NCBI RefSeq assembly: GCF_026229185.1
Contig: NZ_JAGGJA010000008.1
Location: 186,001 to 250,000, forward strand
Reading direction: 5' to 3'
Length of the DNA stretch: 64,000 nucleotides
From: Fodinibius salsisoli
Lineage (GTDB): Bacteria > Bacteroidota > Rhodothermia > Balneolales > Balneolaceae
Position 1 is the stretch's first letter. Every line of letters begins with the position of its first letter. The position numbers and the translations under genes were made by a program. Positions 62,216-64,000 of the stretch are shown in pieces. The notes below the pieces were generated by a model. It was given only the letters and a program-made list of their open reading frames with translations, made no database searches and was not told where the DNA came from.

Positions 62216-62821
62216 ATGAAATATTTTCTGCTTGTTTTAGCACTTATGTTCAGCAGTTCTGCTGTTGCCCAGGATTTTCAACCTATATTTAATGGAAAAG
62301 ATTTATCCGGATGGACGATCCATGGCACCGAGAAGTGGTATGTTGAGGATGGTGAACTGGTTTGCGAGAGCGGCCCCGACATGGAATATGGTTATCTTAC
62401 CACCGACAGAACCTATAAAGATTTTATTCTAACCCTTGATTTCAAGCAGGAATCCAATGGGAACAGTGGGGTATTTATCCGGTCAAGTGTAGAAGGCATT
62501 AAAGTAAGCGGCTGGCAAGTAGAAGTGGCCCCACCGGGATCACATACCGGCGGCATATATGAATCCTATGGCCGAGGCTGGCTTAAACAACCGGCGCCTG
62601 AGGATGAAAAGGCGTTAAAAACGGGTGAATGGAATCGTCTGCGTATCCGCGTGGAAGGCGACCAGGTCATTACCTGGCTCAACGACGAAGTAATGGTTGA
62701 CTTAACGGATGAAAAGATTGGAGATGCGACGGGTTCTATTGCCTTACAAATTCATTCTGCTACTGAAGGAAATGAAGTAAAAGTACGATGGAAAAACCTC
62801 CGGGTAAAAGTTCTGGAGTAA
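62216..62821 (+). CDS. Secreted DUF1080 (3-keto-disaccharide hydrolase-like) protein
   Basis: This 201-aa protein has a signal peptide (about 1-19, ending AVAQ) and one DUF1080 jelly-roll domain: FQPIFNGKDLSGWTIHGTEKWYVEDGELVC, FKQESNGNSGVFIRSS, GGIYESYGRGW and GSIALQIHSATEGNEVKVRWKNLRV. Some DUF1080 proteins hydrolyse 3-keto-glycosides. The catalytic set is not clear to me here, so activity is by family only. It is a single gene, transcribed divergently from the DUF1844/Nudix pair. Confidence 0.9.
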   Translation: MKYFLLVLALMFSSSAVAQDFQPIFNGKDLSGWTIHGTEKWYVEDGELVCESGPDMEYGYLTTDRTYKDFILTLDFKQESNGNSGVFIRSSVEGIKVSGWQVEVAPPGSHTGGIYESYGRGWLKQPAPEDEKALKTGEWNRLRIRVEGDQVITWLNDEVMVDLTDEKIGDATGSIALQIHSATEGNEVKVRWKNLRVKVLE

Positions 62822-62828
62822 GCTTTGG

Positions 62829-62959
62829 GGCGTTGCAAAACCTGATTGTCACCGGAATGGTGTGTGGCGATCTCCTTATATAGACATCAACTGAAAGGTT
62901 GCTTTCCTTAGCCGTAAGGAGAAAGACAAGTTAGAATTCCTGGGGGTTTGCAAAGCACC
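62829..62959 (+). repeat. Interspersed hairpin repeat, family A short subtype, copy at 62.9 kb
   Basis: It runs from GGCGTTGCAAAACCTGATTGTCACC to GGGGGTTTGCAAAGCACC. The outer arms are an imperfect inverted repeat, and the inner TTGTC/GACAAG pair matches the other copies. It lies just past the DUF1080 stop. Confidence 0.75.
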
Positions 62960-63054
62960 TCTTTATTTTGATATACAACTTTAATTATTGCTCTCAATAG
63001 GGTACATTTCGTAGCTGTTATTATACTTACAATTTATTACACTTATTAATTGCA

Positions 63055-64000
63055 ATGGCCCACTTACACCCTTTCAGAGCATGGCGCCCTTCTCCTGAAG
63101 ATCTTGAAGAGATAGCCTGTGTTCCATATGATGTGATTAATGTTAGCGAAGCAGAAGAACTGGCTAAAGGCAAACCTAACAGCTTTCTCCATGTAATACG
63201 TCCTGAGATTGATTTACCAGCAGGCACCGATCCACATGATGATGTTGTGTATGAAAAGGGAGCAGAAAATTTAAGGCGTTTTTTGTCAGAGGACATACTT
63301 CAGCAGGAAGATGAACCCTGCCTCTATGTGTACCGCCTGATCCGAGAAGGGCGTACACAGACCGGGATTTTTGCCTGTGTTTCGGTGCAAGACTATGATG
63401 ACGAAGTGATTCTTAAGCATGAGCTAACACGCCCAACCAAAGAGGACGATCGTACCCGGCATATTGTGACGCAACAGGCCCATGCCGAGCCCGTCATGAT
63501 TACTTATAAAGATGATGAGAAGTCGGTAGCGCTTATCGAGCAAACCGTCCAACAGGATCCGCTCTATCATTTTGTGGCTTCCGATGGGGTCATCCATAAG
63601 CTCTGGAAAGTGGAAGATACCGCTCCTTTTGAGGAAGCCTTCGAGAACATTTCGAATCTCTATATCGCAGATGGGCATCACCGATGTAAGAGTGCCTCGC
63701 GCGCTGCAGCGGAAGCGAAGAAAAAGAATGCGAACCATACGGGCGAAGAAGAATATAATTTTTTCCCGGCGGTCGTCTTCCCGATGTCAGACATGCATAT
63801 TATGGCTTACAATCGGGTAGTCTATGACATTCCGGACGGATTCCTACAACAGCTGAAGCAAAAATTTGATCTCACGGAAAGTGCCGAGCCGAGCCCTTCT
63901 AGCAAAGGTGATATTTCCATTTATATTGGAGGGCAATGGTATGGAATAAGCCTGCCTGTGGCCGAAAATCCAAATAGTGTTGAAACACTGGATGTACATC
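63055..64000 (+). CDS. DUF1015 protein, C-terminus beyond the window
   Basis: An open frame runs from ATG 63055 to the window edge (315 codons). It matches DUF1015: HPFRAWRPSPEDLEEIACVPYDVI at the start, FLHVIRPEID, ILKHELTRPTKEDDRTRHI (the conserved KHExTxxxKExDR motif), MITYKDDE and LYIADGHHRCKSA (the conserved DGHHR). The family is about 400 aa, so roughly 80-100 residues are missing. The function is unknown. In other genomes it is often linked to serine/phosphoglycerate genes (from memory). Confidence 0.9.
   Translation, partial: MAHLHPFRAWRPSPEDLEEIACVPYDVINVSEAEELAKGKPNSFLHVIRPEIDLPAGTDPHDDVVYEKGAENLRRFLSEDILQQEDEPCLYVYRLIREGRTQTGIFACVSVQDYDDEVILKHELTRPTKEDDRTRHIVTQQAHAEPVMITYKDDEKSVALIEQTVQQDPLYHFVASDGVIHKLWKVEDTAPFEEAFENISNLYIADGHHRCKSASRAAAEAKKKNANHTGEEEYNFFPAVVFPMSDMHIMAYNRVVYDIPDGFLQQLKQKFDLTESAEPSPSSKGDISIYIGGQWYGISLPVAENPNSVETLDVH

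Overview
The window looks like a chromosomal segment of a free-living Gram-negative bacterium of the Bacteroidota/Balneolota group. Balneolales such as Fodinibius or Gracilimonas are my best guess, by inference only. The reasons are: many lipoproteins and TonB-type proteins, rare Shine-Dalgarno sites, anti-sigma-like TPR membrane proteins, DUF6090, bacilliredoxin, CrtZ, an archaeal/eukaryal-type ProRS, and REP-like intergenic repeats. There is no phage, plasmid, IS element or CRISPR array. Most of it is housekeeping and metabolic DNA interrupted by two AT-rich accessory patches.

Layout. 0-3 kb: accessory patch with the N-terminal half of a secreted caspase-like protein, a secreted protein of unknown role, a decayed anti-sigma-like TPR gene and a DUF6090-like membrane protein. 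3-11 kb: an AlkA-like protein lacking the expected catalytic Asp, a secreted EEP-family hydrolase and a glycan locus (SSS transporter divergent from GH29 fucosidase, GH20 hexosaminidase and lytic transglycosylase). 11-16 kb: groESL, rsmA, alanine dehydrogenase. 16-21 kb: acetate module (Acs, ActP-like symporter, DUF4212 subunit). 21-26.5 kb: second accessory patch with an ECF sigma factor divergent from a small lipoprotein and a 1079-aa exported, membrane-anchored TPR-CHAT protease, followed by a membrane TPR protein of anti-sigma architecture. 26.5-29.4 kb: TlpA-like lipoprotein and GH3 lipoprotein. 29.4-32.5 kb: a tight four-gene membrane redox operon (His-rich membrane protein, YtkA-like lipoprotein, NosR/NapH-like 4Fe-4S protein, membrane-anchored exported protein). 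32.6-38.5 kb: YihY/BrkB, DinB, CrtZ, a UmuD-like protein without its catalytic dyad, TetR, ABC1 kinase and a lipoprotein. 38.6-48.6 kb: HflKC, bacilliredoxin, superoxide dismutase, SthA-like flavoprotein, DUF429, AspRS, an orphan NarL-type regulator and a sugar isomerase-like TIM barrel. 48.7-55 kb: two Crp/Fnr regulators flanking SDR and VTT genes, an MBL-fold hydrolase, a 1-kb repeat-filled gene-free stretch, a Gfo/Idh/MocA oxidoreductase and tRNA-Met. 55-64 kb: ProRS, PAP2-like protein, bifunctional NAD(P)HX repair enzyme, VanZ, tandem TonB paralogues, Nudix, DUF1844, DUF1080 and a DUF1015 gene running off the end.

How the genes work together. Clear units are acetate uptake and activation, fucose/GlcNAc removal with sugar uptake, oxidative-stress handling (SOD, bacilliredoxin, SthA-like), and chaperone/quality control (GroESL, HflKC). 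The best candidates for undescribed biology are: (a) the ECF sigma / lipoprotein / exported CHAT protease / membrane TPR cluster, apparently with a decayed relative at the left edge beside a caspase-like gene; (b) the four-gene redox operon at 29.4-32.5 kb; (c) the UmuD-like pseudo-peptidase upstream of TetR and ABC1 kinase genes. At least two families of about 130-150-bp hairpin-rich interspersed repeats lie between genes.
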